A stretch of 64,000 bases of DNA from Dyella terrae (GTDB lineage: Bacteria > Pseudomonadota > Gammaproteobacteria > Xanthomonadales > Rhodanobacteraceae): positions 1,426,001 to 1,490,000 of the forward strand of contig NZ_CP089414.1 in the NCBI RefSeq assembly GCF_022394535.1, given 5' to 3'. Below the pieces are notes generated by a model, which was given only the letters and a program-made list of their open reading frames with translations, made no database searches and was not told the origin of the DNA. Position 1 is the stretch's first letter; each line of letters starts with the position of its first letter. Made by a program: the position numbers and the translations under genes. Positions 47,747 through 54,621 of the stretch are shown in pieces.

Positions 47747-48763
47747 ATGCAAGCCAATGTAGGCGCCGTTGCCGCCATCGCGACCCAGGAAGAGCGCGCA
47801 CACCGCGACGCCCGGCACGACCGCCTGTTCAGCTGGCTCCTTATGGGCTGCGCCCTGCTGGTGCTCGCCTGCCTTCTTGGCGCTGCGGGCGCCACGCTAT
47901 GGGGCGGTCGACACGCCTTCGGCACCTTCGGCTGGCATTTCCTCGTCAGCGATGCCTGGGATCCGGGCTCCGATACCTACGGCGCACTCGTGCCGGTGTA
48001 CGGCACCCTCATGACCTCGCTGATCGCTCTGGTCATCGCCGTGCCGATCAGCTTCGGTGTTGCGCTCTATCTTTCCGAGGTGGCACCGCCGTGGCTGCGC
48101 ACGCCAGTGGCCTCGGCCATCGAACTGCTGGCCGGTATTCCTTCGATCATCTACGGCATGTGGGGCCTTTTCATCTTTGCGCCCTTCTTCGCCGATCACA
48201 TCAAGCCCTGGCTGACCAACTATCTGGGCAATAAGCCGGACGACGGCAAGTTGTCATGGGTGGCCCAGCACACCTTCATTGGCAAGCTGTTCGGTAGCGA
48301 CTATCCATTCGGCGCCAGCATCCTGACCGCAGGCATCGTGCTCGCGATCATGATCATCCCGTTTATCTCTTCCGTGATGCGCGAAGTGTTCCAGACGGTG
48401 CCCTCGCGCTTGAAGGAATCAGCCTATGCGCTGGGCTCAAGCACCTGGGAAGTGTCCTGGGACATCGTGCTGCCCTACACGCGCTCGGCAGTGATCGGTG
48501 GCATTTTCCTCGGCCTTGGCCGCGCGCTGGGCGAGACGATGGCCGTGACGTTCGTGCTCGGCAATGCGATGCAGTTGTCGGCGTCGATTCTCGATCCGGG
48601 TGCGTCTATCGCCTCCACCATCGCCAACCAGTTCAGCGAGGCCGCCGGCCTGCAGAAGTCGACGCTGATGGCGCTGGCCTTCCTGCTGTTCGTGGTGACC
48701 TTCATCGTGCTGCTGATCGCCCGCTGGATGCTGCGCCAGCTCGCCCATAAGGAGGGCCGCTGA
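47747..48763 (+). CDS. pstC: Phosphate ABC transporter permease PstC
   Basis: Membrane channel subunit of the phosphate importer. ATG 47747 is preferred (GAGGA upstream); an ATG 21 bases earlier is possible. 338 aa with six helices: a long N-terminal cytoplasmic stretch, then FSWLLMGCALLVLACLLGAAG, and the conserved LAGIPSIIYGMWGLFIFAPFF. The EAA-like loop is LKESAYALGSSTWEVSWDIVLPYT and LGLGRALGETMAVTFVLGN. A large loop (HIKPWLTNYLGNKPDDGKLS) between helices is typical of PstC. Its stop codon overlaps the pstA start (TGATG). Confidence 0.95.
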   Translation: MQANVGAVAAIATQEERAHRDARHDRLFSWLLMGCALLVLACLLGAAGATLWGGRHAFGTFGWHFLVSDAWDPGSDTYGALVPVYGTLMTSLIALVIAVPISFGVALYLSEVAPPWLRTPVASAIELLAGIPSIIYGMWGLFIFAPFFADHIKPWLTNYLGNKPDDGKLSWVAQHTFIGKLFGSDYPFGASILTAGIVLAIMIIPFISSVMREVFQTVPSRLKESAYALGSSTWEVSWDIVLPYTRSAVIGGIFLGLGRALGETMAVTFVLGNAMQLSASILDPGASIASTIANQFSEAAGLQKSTLMALAFLLFVVTFIVLLIARWMLRQLAHKEGR

Positions 48764-49638
48764 TGGCCTCCAGCTCGTTCATTTATACCAAGCGCCGCAT
48801 CAAGAATATCGTGGCGCTGACGCTTAGCGTGCTGGCCACACTGATCGGACTGATCTTTCTCGCGTGGATTCTGTGGGAAACACTGCGCCAGGGCGTGAGC
48901 GCCCTCAAGCCGCAGCTATTCACCAAGATCACGGCCTACGGCGAGGATGGCGGCCTGGCCAACGCCATGGTCGGCAGCTTCGTCATCGACCTCATCGGCA
49001 TCCTTATCGCCACGCCCATCGGCGTGCTGGCCGGTACATGGTTGGCGGAGTACGCCAATGGCACCAAGCTGGGCGAATCGATCCGCTTCCTCAACGACAT
49101 CCTGCTGTCGGCGCCATCGATCGTGCTCGGCCTGTTCGTCTACACCATCGTGGTGTTGCCGAGTACATCGTTGACTAACGGCTCCACCACCTTCTCCGGC
49201 TGGGCCGGCGGTGTGGCGCTGGCGCTGATCGCCCTGCCGGTGATCGTGCGCACCTCGGACGAAATGCTGCGTCTGGTGCCCTCCACACTGCGCGAAGCCT
49301 CGCTGTCGCTGGGCATTCCGCAGTGGAAGCTGACCACGCAGATCCTGATCCGCGCCGCGCGCTCGGGCATCATCACCGGTGTGCTGCTGGCGCTGGCCCG
49401 CATCAGCGGTGAAACCGCCCCGCTGCTGTTCACGGCGTTCGGCAACAACTACATGACGTTCAATCCGTCGGACAAGATGTCCAGCCTGCCGCAGATGATT
49501 TACCAGTACGCCAACGATCCGGGCGAAGGCTTGCATGCGATCGCATGGGCTGGTGCCTTCGTACTGACCATGTTCGTGCTGTTGCTGAGCCTTGCTTCCC
49601 GTCTGGTCCTTTCCCGTTCCAAGGTGTCACATGACTGA
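48763..49638 (+). CDS. pstA: Phosphate ABC transporter permease PstA
   Basis: Second membrane channel subunit of the phosphate importer. 291 aa from ATG 48763, overlapping pstC by one base. Six helices; helix 1 is [22 protein letters not shown] in part. Conserved strings: [54 protein letters not shown] and [19 protein letters not shown]. The C-terminus overlaps the pstB start by 8 bases, so all three membrane/ATPase subunits are translationally coupled. Confidence 0.95.
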   Translation: MASSSFIYTKRRIKNIVALTLSVLATLIGLIFLAWILWETLRQGVSALKPQLFTKITAYGEDGGLANAMVGSFVIDLIGILIATPIGVLAGTWLAEYANGTKLGESIRFLNDILLSAPSIVLGLFVYTIVVLPSTSLTNGSTTFSGWAGGVALALIALPVIVRTSDEMLRLVPSTLREASLSLGIPQWKLTTQILIRAARSGIITGVLLALARISGETAPLLFTAFGNNYMTFNPSDKMSSLPQMIYQYANDPGEGLHAIAWAGAFVLTMFVLLLSLASRLVLSRSKVSHD

Positions 49639-50446
49639 GTCCGCTGCCGCCGGCATCCACCCGCAGTCCGCGGCCACGCCTGCACCCATCGCGCCCACCA
49701 AGCTGAAGGTGCGCGACCTGCACTTCTACTACAACGGATACCATGCGCTGAAAGGCATCAACATGGACATCCCGGAGAAGAAGGTGACGGCCATCATCGG
49801 CCCGTCCGGCTGCGGCAAGTCCACTCTGTTGCGCATCTTCAACCGCATTTACGCGATCTACCCCAAGCTGGAAGCCAAGGGCGAGATCATCCTGGACGAC
49901 GAGAACATCCTCGATTCGCGCTATTCCATGAACCGCCTGCGCAGCAAGGTCGGCATGGTGTTCCAGAAGCCGGTGCCGTTCCCGATGACCATTTTCGAGA
50001 ACGTGGCCTACGGCATTCGCCACCACGAGAAGCTCTCGCGCGCCGACATGGATATCCGTGTCGAGCAGGCGCTGCGCAGCGCGGCCTTGTGGGACGAAGT
50101 GAAGGACAAGCTCAAGCAGAGCGCGCTCGGCCTATCCGGTGGTCAGCAGCAGCGCCTGTGCATTGCCCGCGGCATCGCGCTGAAGCCGGAGGTGCTTCTG
50201 CTCGACGAGCCGACCTCGGCGCTCGACCCGATCGCCACCGGCCGCATCGAGCAGCTGGTGGAAGAACTCAAGAGCGAGTACACCATCGTCATCGTCACCC
50301 ACAACATGCAGCAGGCGGCCCGTTGCTCGGACCTCACCGCGTTCATGTATCTGGGTGAGTTGATCGAGTTCGACCGCACCGAACAGATCTTCACCAAGCC
50401 AGGCAAGAAGCAGACCGAGGATTACATCACCGGTCGCTTCGGTTAA
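49631..50446 (+). CDS. pstB: Phosphate ABC transporter ATP-binding protein PstB
   Basis: ATPase subunit of the phosphate importer. 271 aa from ATG 49631. Walker A is [12 protein letters not shown], the Q-loop is [19 protein letters not shown], the ABC signature is [16 protein letters not shown], Walker B is [13 protein letters not shown], and the switch His is in [14 protein letters not shown]. It also keeps the PstB-type [18 protein letters not shown] stretch. The N-terminal 25 residues are Ala/Pro-rich and variable. Ends before a 100-base gap holding a repeat-like hairpin, then phoU. Confidence 0.97.
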   Translation: MTESAAAGIHPQSAATPAPIAPTKLKVRDLHFYYNGYHALKGINMDIPEKKVTAIIGPSGCGKSTLLRIFNRIYAIYPKLEAKGEIILDDENILDSRYSMNRLRSKVGMVFQKPVPFPMTIFENVAYGIRHHEKLSRADMDIRVEQALRSAALWDEVKDKLKQSALGLSGGQQQRLCIARGIALKPEVLLLDEPTSALDPIATGRIEQLVEELKSEYTIVIVTHNMQQAARCSDLTAFMYLGELIEFDRTEQIFTKPGKKQTEDYITGRFG

Positions 50447-50460
50447 AAAGTAACGCTACT

Positions 50461-50500
50461 CCCTCTCCCCCGTTTACAAATTTGTGCACGGGGCAGAGGG
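50461..50500 (+). repeat. Hairpin element between pstB and phoU
   Basis: CCCTCTCCCCCG (50461-50472) pairs with CGGGGCAGAGGG (50489-50500) with one mismatch; an inner ACAAATTTGT palindrome sits in the loop. It is followed by CTGGGGTGAGGGGCC. This resembles the short CCCTCTCCC/GGGAGAGGG intergenic repeats seen in xanthomonad-type genomes, from memory and not verified. Confidence 0.55.
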
Positions 50501-50549
50501 CTGGGGTGAGGGGCCACGCCGCCTCACCTTCCAATGACAGGACTCTCCC

Positions 50550-51284
50550 ATGAGCGGCAGCAGCAAAGAACACATCATCAAGAGCTACGACGACGAGCTG
50601 ACCCGTCTCACCGGCGAAATCGTCCGCATGGGCGAGCTTGCGGTGAGCCAGTTGGAAGCAGCCCTCGATGTGATCGACCGCCGTGACGAGCGCGCCGCGC
50701 AGCACGTGGTCAGCAACGATGACGCTATCGACCTGCTCGAACAGGAAATCAGCCACGACGTAGTGCGCCTGCTGGCGCTGCGTGCGCCTATCGCCGGCGA
50801 CCTGCGCAACGTGTTCGCTGCGCTGCGCATCGCCGCCGACATCGAACGCATCGGCGACTACGCCGCCAACGTGGCCAAGCGCTCCATCCCGTTGTCGATG
50901 GTCGCCCCTATCGCACCGACGAACGGCCTGGGCTATCTGGCCGAGCTGGCCGCGAAGGAAGTGCGTGACGTGCTGATGGCCTATCGCGATCGCGACGCCG
51001 AACGCGCCTATAAGGTGTGGAAGGACGACGCGGACCTGGACGAAGCCTACACCGGCTACTTCCGCCAGTTGCTGACCTACATGATGGAAGACCCGCGCAA
51101 CATCACGCCCTGCACGCACCTGCTGTTCATGGCGAAGAACATCGAGCGCATCGGCGACCACGCCACCAACATTGCCGAGAGCATCTGGTATCAGGTGAAC
51201 GGCGAACCGCTCACGGCGCAGCGCGCCAAGCGCGACTTCACCTCGAACCCGGAACCCACCAAGCTCGGTCACAAGCCGGACTAA
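50550..51284 (+). CDS. phoU: Phosphate signalling regulator PhoU
   Basis: PhoU binds PstB and the PhoR sensor and turns the Pho response down when phosphate is plentiful. 244 aa with two three-helix PhoU repeats: the first contains MGELAVSQLEAALDVIDRRD and IAADIERIGDYAANVAKRS, the second HLLFMAKNIERIGDHATNIA, each with the metal-binding E/DxxxD pattern (DIERIGDYAAN and NIERIGDHATN). The last gene of the pst operon. A decayed copy of bases 51121-51237 occurs at 52931-53048. Confidence 0.95.
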   Translation: MSGSSKEHIIKSYDDELTRLTGEIVRMGELAVSQLEAALDVIDRRDERAAQHVVSNDDAIDLLEQEISHDVVRLLALRAPIAGDLRNVFAALRIAADIERIGDYAANVAKRSIPLSMVAPIAPTNGLGYLAELAAKEVRDVLMAYRDRDAERAYKVWKDDADLDEAYTGYFRQLLTYMMEDPRNITPCTHLLFMAKNIERIGDHATNIAESIWYQVNGEPLTAQRAKRDFTSNPEPTKLGHKPD

Positions 51285-51307
51285 CCCAAACGTGGCGTCG
51301 CTCCAAA

Positions 51308-51330
51308 AGGCCCGCTAGACGAGCGGGCCT
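51308..51330 (+). terminator. Hairpin after phoU
   Basis: AGGCCCGCT (51308-51316) pairs with AGCGGGCCT (51322-51330) around AGACG, 24 bases past the phoU stop. Without a U-run it may be a weak or rho-assisted terminator. Confidence 0.5.
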
Positions 51331-51459
51331 GCCGGCAAACAGCATCGTTACGGATCGAGCTGAGCACAGGGGATGACACCGTCGGTGCCGTGCCATTGCG
51401 CCGCCCACTCGCTTTCATTGATCTGGCATGAAACCATCAAAAACCACCTTGACTCCGCA

Positions 51460-52611
51460 TCAAGGGAGAATCTGTGGTGGATTGAGTTCCAGATACGCCT
51501 TGCCGGTAACGGGCACGCCGTTAACCACGCCGCTAACCGTAGAATCGCCCTCCCAATAGTAGGTATTGGGAACACCGACCGAACCCGCCAACGTCTGCAC
51601 GACACCGCCGGTCAAGCCAGCAAAGGTGGCCATTTCCTGGTCTTGTACCAAGGCCGTCACGGTCACCTGTCCACCTGGGAGCTTGAGGATTTGCTGGGTG
51701 TGATAAACGAGCCCGCTCCTGGGACTGGTCCAGGTCACGCCGGTTGACTGATCGTCGATTTCGCTGGGATCGATCACGCTGTAGCTGCCGTCGGCCGCGA
51801 TATAGGTACCGTAGGTCTGCGTGGTATTGCCGCTCGCATCCTTAAGTACCGAGACGTCGTATTTGCGGCCATCGGACAACTCAACCGCGTACCAGTCCCA
51901 CCCAGTTGGTGAGGTGGCAGAGAAAGCAGCGCCCCATTCGTGATCGAACCAAGCCGAGCCAGTTACGTTCACCACAAGGCCGTGATCGATGATGGTGCCC
52001 GATGCACTCAGGCTGGGAAATGAGTAGTAGTTGAGAGCGCCGGTCGTCGTCGGAGGCATGATCCCGCCATTGCCGTTCCAGACAACGCCGTAATTTTCCG
52101 GCTGCACGCTCAAATGAGCCAGATAGTCGAGAGTGTACATTCCGGTAGCCATTGAACCGGATCCGCTACGGGCATTGGCATTCCAGTCGTCTATTTGAAT
52201 GTTGTATCCGCCTCCCGGAGGAAGAACATCCGGCTGGATGGAGACCCGCGCATCATTCTCGTGCACGCCTCGATTCAAATCGGTGATTGCGAAGTTACCG
52301 ATATACCCCGAACTCAGCGGATACGTGCCCAAACCCAAGCGAAAATCGGTGACTTGGAAACCGTAGTCGTGCGTAACGCCGAAAATATCTTTACCCGTCA
52401 GGTGCCCGGTGTAGTACCACCATTCAATGGTTGCATTGTGGGGAGACTCGTCGGCCGGAATGGAAAAGTACGGTGATGTCGACTGCGCATACACCAAACC
52501 ACCGAAGCCGAGACTGACGCCAAGACATAGGCTCGCAGCCTGGTGCAATCGACGCCGAACAAGGATTACCGTAGCCAAACAAGAACACACGCATTGCAGT
52601 GAGGAAGTCAT
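51460..52611 (-). CDS. Secreted CrtC/AttH-like lipocalin-type protein
   Basis: A 383-aa exported protein of the carotenoid 1,2-hydratase/AttH-like (CrtC-type, lipocalin-like) group. ATG 52611 has GGAGG upstream; the signal segment is ASLCLGVSLGFGGLVYAQ. Diagnostic strings: NATIEWWYYTGHLTG with GVTHDYGFQVTDFR, VNVTGSAWFDHEWGAAF, WDWYAVELSDGRKYDVSV and the C-terminal TVSGVVNGVPVTGKAYLEL. The enzyme activity is unknown; the group includes hydratases and hydrolases. Base composition drops to about 47-57% GC, below its neighbours, and the gene lies between phoU and a duplicate phoU 3' end, suggesting acquisition by transfer. Confidence 0.8.
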   Translation of the reverse strand: MTSSLQCVCSCLATVILVRRRLHQAASLCLGVSLGFGGLVYAQSTSPYFSIPADESPHNATIEWWYYTGHLTGKDIFGVTHDYGFQVTDFRLGLGTYPLSSGYIGNFAITDLNRGVHENDARVSIQPDVLPPGGGYNIQIDDWNANARSGSGSMATGMYTLDYLAHLSVQPENYGVVWNGNGGIMPPTTTGALNYYSFPSLSASGTIIDHGLVVNVTGSAWFDHEWGAAFSATSPTGWDWYAVELSDGRKYDVSVLKDASGNTTQTYGTYIAADGSYSVIDPSEIDDQSTGVTWTSPRSGLVYHTQQILKLPGGQVTVTALVQDQEMATFAGLTGGVVQTLAGSVGVPNTYYWEGDSTVSGVVNGVPVTGKAYLELNPPQILP

Positions 52612-52930
52612 TGGCTCGCCTCCACGGACTAGAAGGAATTCATCCTCAAAAAGGCCGTTCTGCTGCCACAGGCTCTGCGCATCGGCTCACAGTCCGCCCC
52701 TTTACGGCTAGGCGAGCCCACGAGCACCGCACCGTTTGCACGGCACCGTCAATAAATCACCAAGCAACGGGCGAAGCCGGCGGTGAAATGACCTAACGTG
52801 ATTAACCCCAGCGAGTACGCCCGAGATCTGCGAACGGCGAACCCGGACGACACCCCTAACTCTCAAACCATGCGCCGCCCCTTGTGAGTCGGCTGTGAAA
52901 GACCCACCCGTATCACACCATCCACCGACC
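52612..52930 (-). other. 320-base non-coding region upstream of the CrtC/AttH-like gene
   Basis: It holds the GGAGG ribosome-binding site and presumably the promoter of the CrtC/AttH-like gene. No credible gene is seen. From about 52898 onward there is weaker similarity to phoU (GAAAGACCC and ATCACACC against GAAGACCC and ATCACGCC), which leads into the clear phoU fragment. Confidence 0.5.
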
Positions 52931-53048
52931 TGTTCTTCATCGCGAAGAACATCGAGCGCATCGGCGGCCGCGCCACTAAACATCGCCGAGATCATCTGGC
53001 ATCAGGTGAACGGAGAACCGCTGACGGCGCAGCGCGCCAAGCGTGACT
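52931..53048 (+). pseudogene. Decayed duplicate of the phoU 3' end
   Basis: These 118 bases match phoU bases 51121-51237 with about 12 mismatches and one inserted base by eye (around 90% identity). It keeps GCGAAGAACATCGAGCGCAT and GACGGCGCAGCGCGCCAAG almost unchanged. The one-base insertion breaks the frame, and the copy has no start. It ends with GCGTGACTGA where real phoU continues GCGCGACTTCA. It is therefore a non-functional fragment on the same strand as phoU, with the CrtC/AttH-like gene between them. It may be the remains of an insertion next to phoU. Confidence 0.85.
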
Positions 53049-53057
53049 GAAGAAGCC

Positions 53058-53126
53058 ATGTAGAAGCGCACTTGTGTGCGACTAGGATTGTCCCACCGTC
53101 GCAGTAGCGCACATGTGCGCTACTGC
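53058..53126. repeat. REP-like palindromic repeats
   Basis: A perfect 26-bp palindrome at 53101-53126 (arms GCAGTAGCGCACA and TGTGCGCTACTGC) is preceded at about 53060-53081 by an imperfect relative, AGAAGCGCACTTGTGTGCGAC. The shared core GCGCAC-N2-GTGCGC resembles xanthomonad-type intergenic repeats (from memory) and the hairpin at 23277. No transposase is present. Confidence 0.6.
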
Positions 53127-53138
53127 AGAAGAGCAGGC

Positions 53139-53462
53139 TTAGTGAGCGCCACTGGTGAGTTTCAGGCCCACCATACCCAGCACAACCAGACCCACGCAGG
53201 CCAGTCGCAACGGCGAGGCGGAGTCACCGAACAGCACGATGCCGAGGATGACGGCACCCACCGCGCCGATGCCTGTCCAGATCGCGTAAGCGGTGCCGAT
53301 GGGCAACGTTTTCAACGCCATCGACAACAGCACGACGCTGGCCGCCATCGCTGTGCCCGTGATGACACTGGGCCATAGACGGGTGAAACCTTCGGTGTAT
53401 TTGAGCCCGACCGCCCAAACCACTTCGAGCAGACCGGCGAACATCAGATAGATCCAGGGCAT
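53139..53462 (-). CDS. gdx: SMR-family guanidinium exporter Gdx (SugE)
   Basis: A 107-aa four-helix small-multidrug-resistance protein of the SugE/Gdx branch, which exchanges guanidinium for protons. ATG 53462 gives [21 protein letters not shown], with the essential Glu in helix 1 (GLLEVVWA) and the Gdx-type [14 protein letters not shown] and [18 protein letters not shown] guanidine-II riboswitch lies directly upstream (53484-53531), which strongly supports guanidinium as the natural substrate. AGAGGAG precedes the start by 7 bases. The gene ends close to the REP-like repeats. Confidence 0.92.
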   Translation of the reverse strand: MPWIYLMFAGLLEVVWAVGLKYTEGFTRLWPSVITGTAMAASVVLLSMALKTLPIGTAYAIWTGIGAVGAVILGIVLFGDSASPLRLACVGLVVLGMVGLKLTSGAH

Positions 53463-53483
53463 GATGCGCTCCTCTGGATGAAG

Positions 53484-53531
53484 AGCAGGGTCGTCCCCGC
53501 TGGAAGAACGTACTTGCGGGGCCGTCCCCGC
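53484..53531 (-). promoter_or_regulatory. Guanidine-II (mini-ykkC) riboswitch
   Basis: On the minus strand, two hairpins each carry the ACGR tetraloop that binds guanidinium: P1 GCGGGG-ACGG-CCCCGC (53531-53516) and P2 AGCGGGG-ACGA-CCCTGCT (53501-53484, one G-T pair), joined by a 14-base linker. The gdx ribosome-binding site (AGAGGAG) follows P2 by 7 bases, which suits ligand control of translation. Established: this motif class regulates gdx/sugE genes. Confidence 0.9.
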
Positions 53532-53534
53532 AGA

Positions 53535-53555
53535 CCGGTCCCATTGCGGGACCGG
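53535..53555 (-). promoter_or_regulatory. Extra hairpin upstream of the riboswitch
   Basis: CCGGTCCC (53535-53542) pairs with GGGACCGG (53548-53555) around a 5-base loop, 3 bases from P1 of the guanidine-II motif. It lacks the ACGR loop, so it is not a third guanidine hairpin; it may be a structural or terminator element. Confidence 0.5.
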
Positions 53556-53590
53556 ACTATACATTCTACAGATGCTGCCTGAACGCCATT

Positions 53591-53878
53591 TCAGGGTGAG
53601 ATCTTGCTGCCCAGTTCACGCGCGTCCCGACGTGCACGCGTCGAATGCACGATGCCGTAGACGCCGATGACGATCCACGCCACCTGCATCAGGAAAGCGG
53701 GCCAGTTCATGGCCGGGCCGAACACCAGCGACAGGACCACACCGAGCGCGCCCAGCACGTTCATCAACTGATACACCAACCCGTTGCCGTGGAGCTTGTG
53801 AGCCTGCAGCAGCAGGAACGCCAGCAGCACCAGCAACACACCGATATAACCGGCCCAGTCATGCCAGAAGAAGGTCAT
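53591..53878 (-). CDS. CBU_0592-like small membrane protein
   Basis: A 95-aa inner-membrane protein with three hydrophobic helices: [38 protein letters not shown] and [19 protein letters not shown]. The pattern resembles the CBU_0592 family (small three-helix protein, function unknown), judged from memory. ATG 53878 overlaps the rlmB stop by four bases, so it is translated with rlmB, third in rnr-rlmB. The C-terminus is a charged tail ([17 protein letters not shown]). Confidence 0.7.
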   Translation of the reverse strand: MTFFWHDWAGYIGVLLVLLAFLLLQAHKLHGNGLVYQLMNVLGALGVVLSLVFGPAMNWPAFLMQVAWIVIGVYGIVHSTRARRDARELGSKISP

Positions 53879-54621
53879 CGCTTGTCACTCCGTTGTCGCA
53901 GCGCTTCGAACAACACGATGCCCGTGGCCACGGACACATTGAGGCTCTCCATCACACCTGGCATCGGGATCTTCGCTACGAAATCGCATGTGTCGCGCGT
54001 CAGACGGCGCATGCCCTCGCCTTCGCTGCCCAGCACGAGCGCCACGGGGCCTCGCATGTCGATGCCGTAGACGGTTTCGTCCGTATCGCCGGCCAGACCG
54101 GTGATCCACACACCCGCGTCCTTGAGCGTGCGCAACGCACGGGCAAGATTGGTTGCAGCGATGAGCGGCACGCGATCTGCGCCACCGGCCGATGCCCGGC
54201 GTACCACCGGCGTCAGGCCCACGGCGCGATCCTTCGGCACGATGACCATGGTCGCCCCGGCGGCTGCCGCACTGCGCAGGCACGCACCAAGGTTGTGCGG
54301 GTCGGTGACGCCATCGAGCACAAGTACCAGCGTGTTCTGACCAGCCGCTTCGAGCAGGCTTTCGATGTCGTTCTCTGAGCCCATCGGCGGCGCTTCATAG
54401 CGCGCCACCACGCCCTGGTGCCGCGCCTCACCCGACACGCGATCCAGTTGCTCGCGTGGACGGTGATGCACAGGAATATTCAGTTCCTTGGCGCGCGTCG
54501 CCAACTCCTGCACACGTGCGTTGCGCTGGCCCTGTTCCACCAGCACTTCACGAACGCGCGAAGCATCATTGCTCAGTGCGCCTTCGACCGGGTTGATCCC
54601 GACGATCCAACTATCACTCAT
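53875..54621 (-). CDS. rlmB: 23S rRNA (guanosine-2251-2'-O)-methyltransferase RlmB
   Basis: A SPOUT-class methyltransferase that modifies Gm2251 of 23S rRNA. 248 aa: N-terminal substrate-binding domain (WIVGINPVEGALSNDASRV, HRPREQLDRVSGEARHQGVVA in part) and C-terminal knotted SpoU domain with NTLVLVLDGVTDPHNLGACLR, GVWITGLAGDTDET, LVLGSEGEGMRRLTRD and IPMPGVMESLNVSVATGIVL. Both SAM and catalytic Arg/Asn residues of the family are present. ATG overlaps the rnr stop by four bases. An rnr-rlmB pair is common in gammaproteobacteria. Confidence 0.95.
   Translation of the reverse strand: MSDSWIVGINPVEGALSNDASRVREVLVEQGQRNARVQELATRAKELNIPVHHRPREQLDRVSGEARHQGVVARYEAPPMGSENDIESLLEAAGQNTLVLVLDGVTDPHNLGACLRSAAAAGATMVIVPKDRAVGLTPVVRRASAGGADRVPLIAATNLARALRTLKDAGVWITGLAGDTDETVYGIDMRGPVALVLGSEGEGMRRLTRDTCDFVAKIPMPGVMESLNVSVATGIVLFEALRQRSDKR

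Noticed and set aside
53463..53560. Guanidine-I (ykkC) or guanidine-III riboswitch
   Set aside because: The paired ACGR-loop hairpins are specific to guanidine-II; the conserved cores of the other classes are absent.
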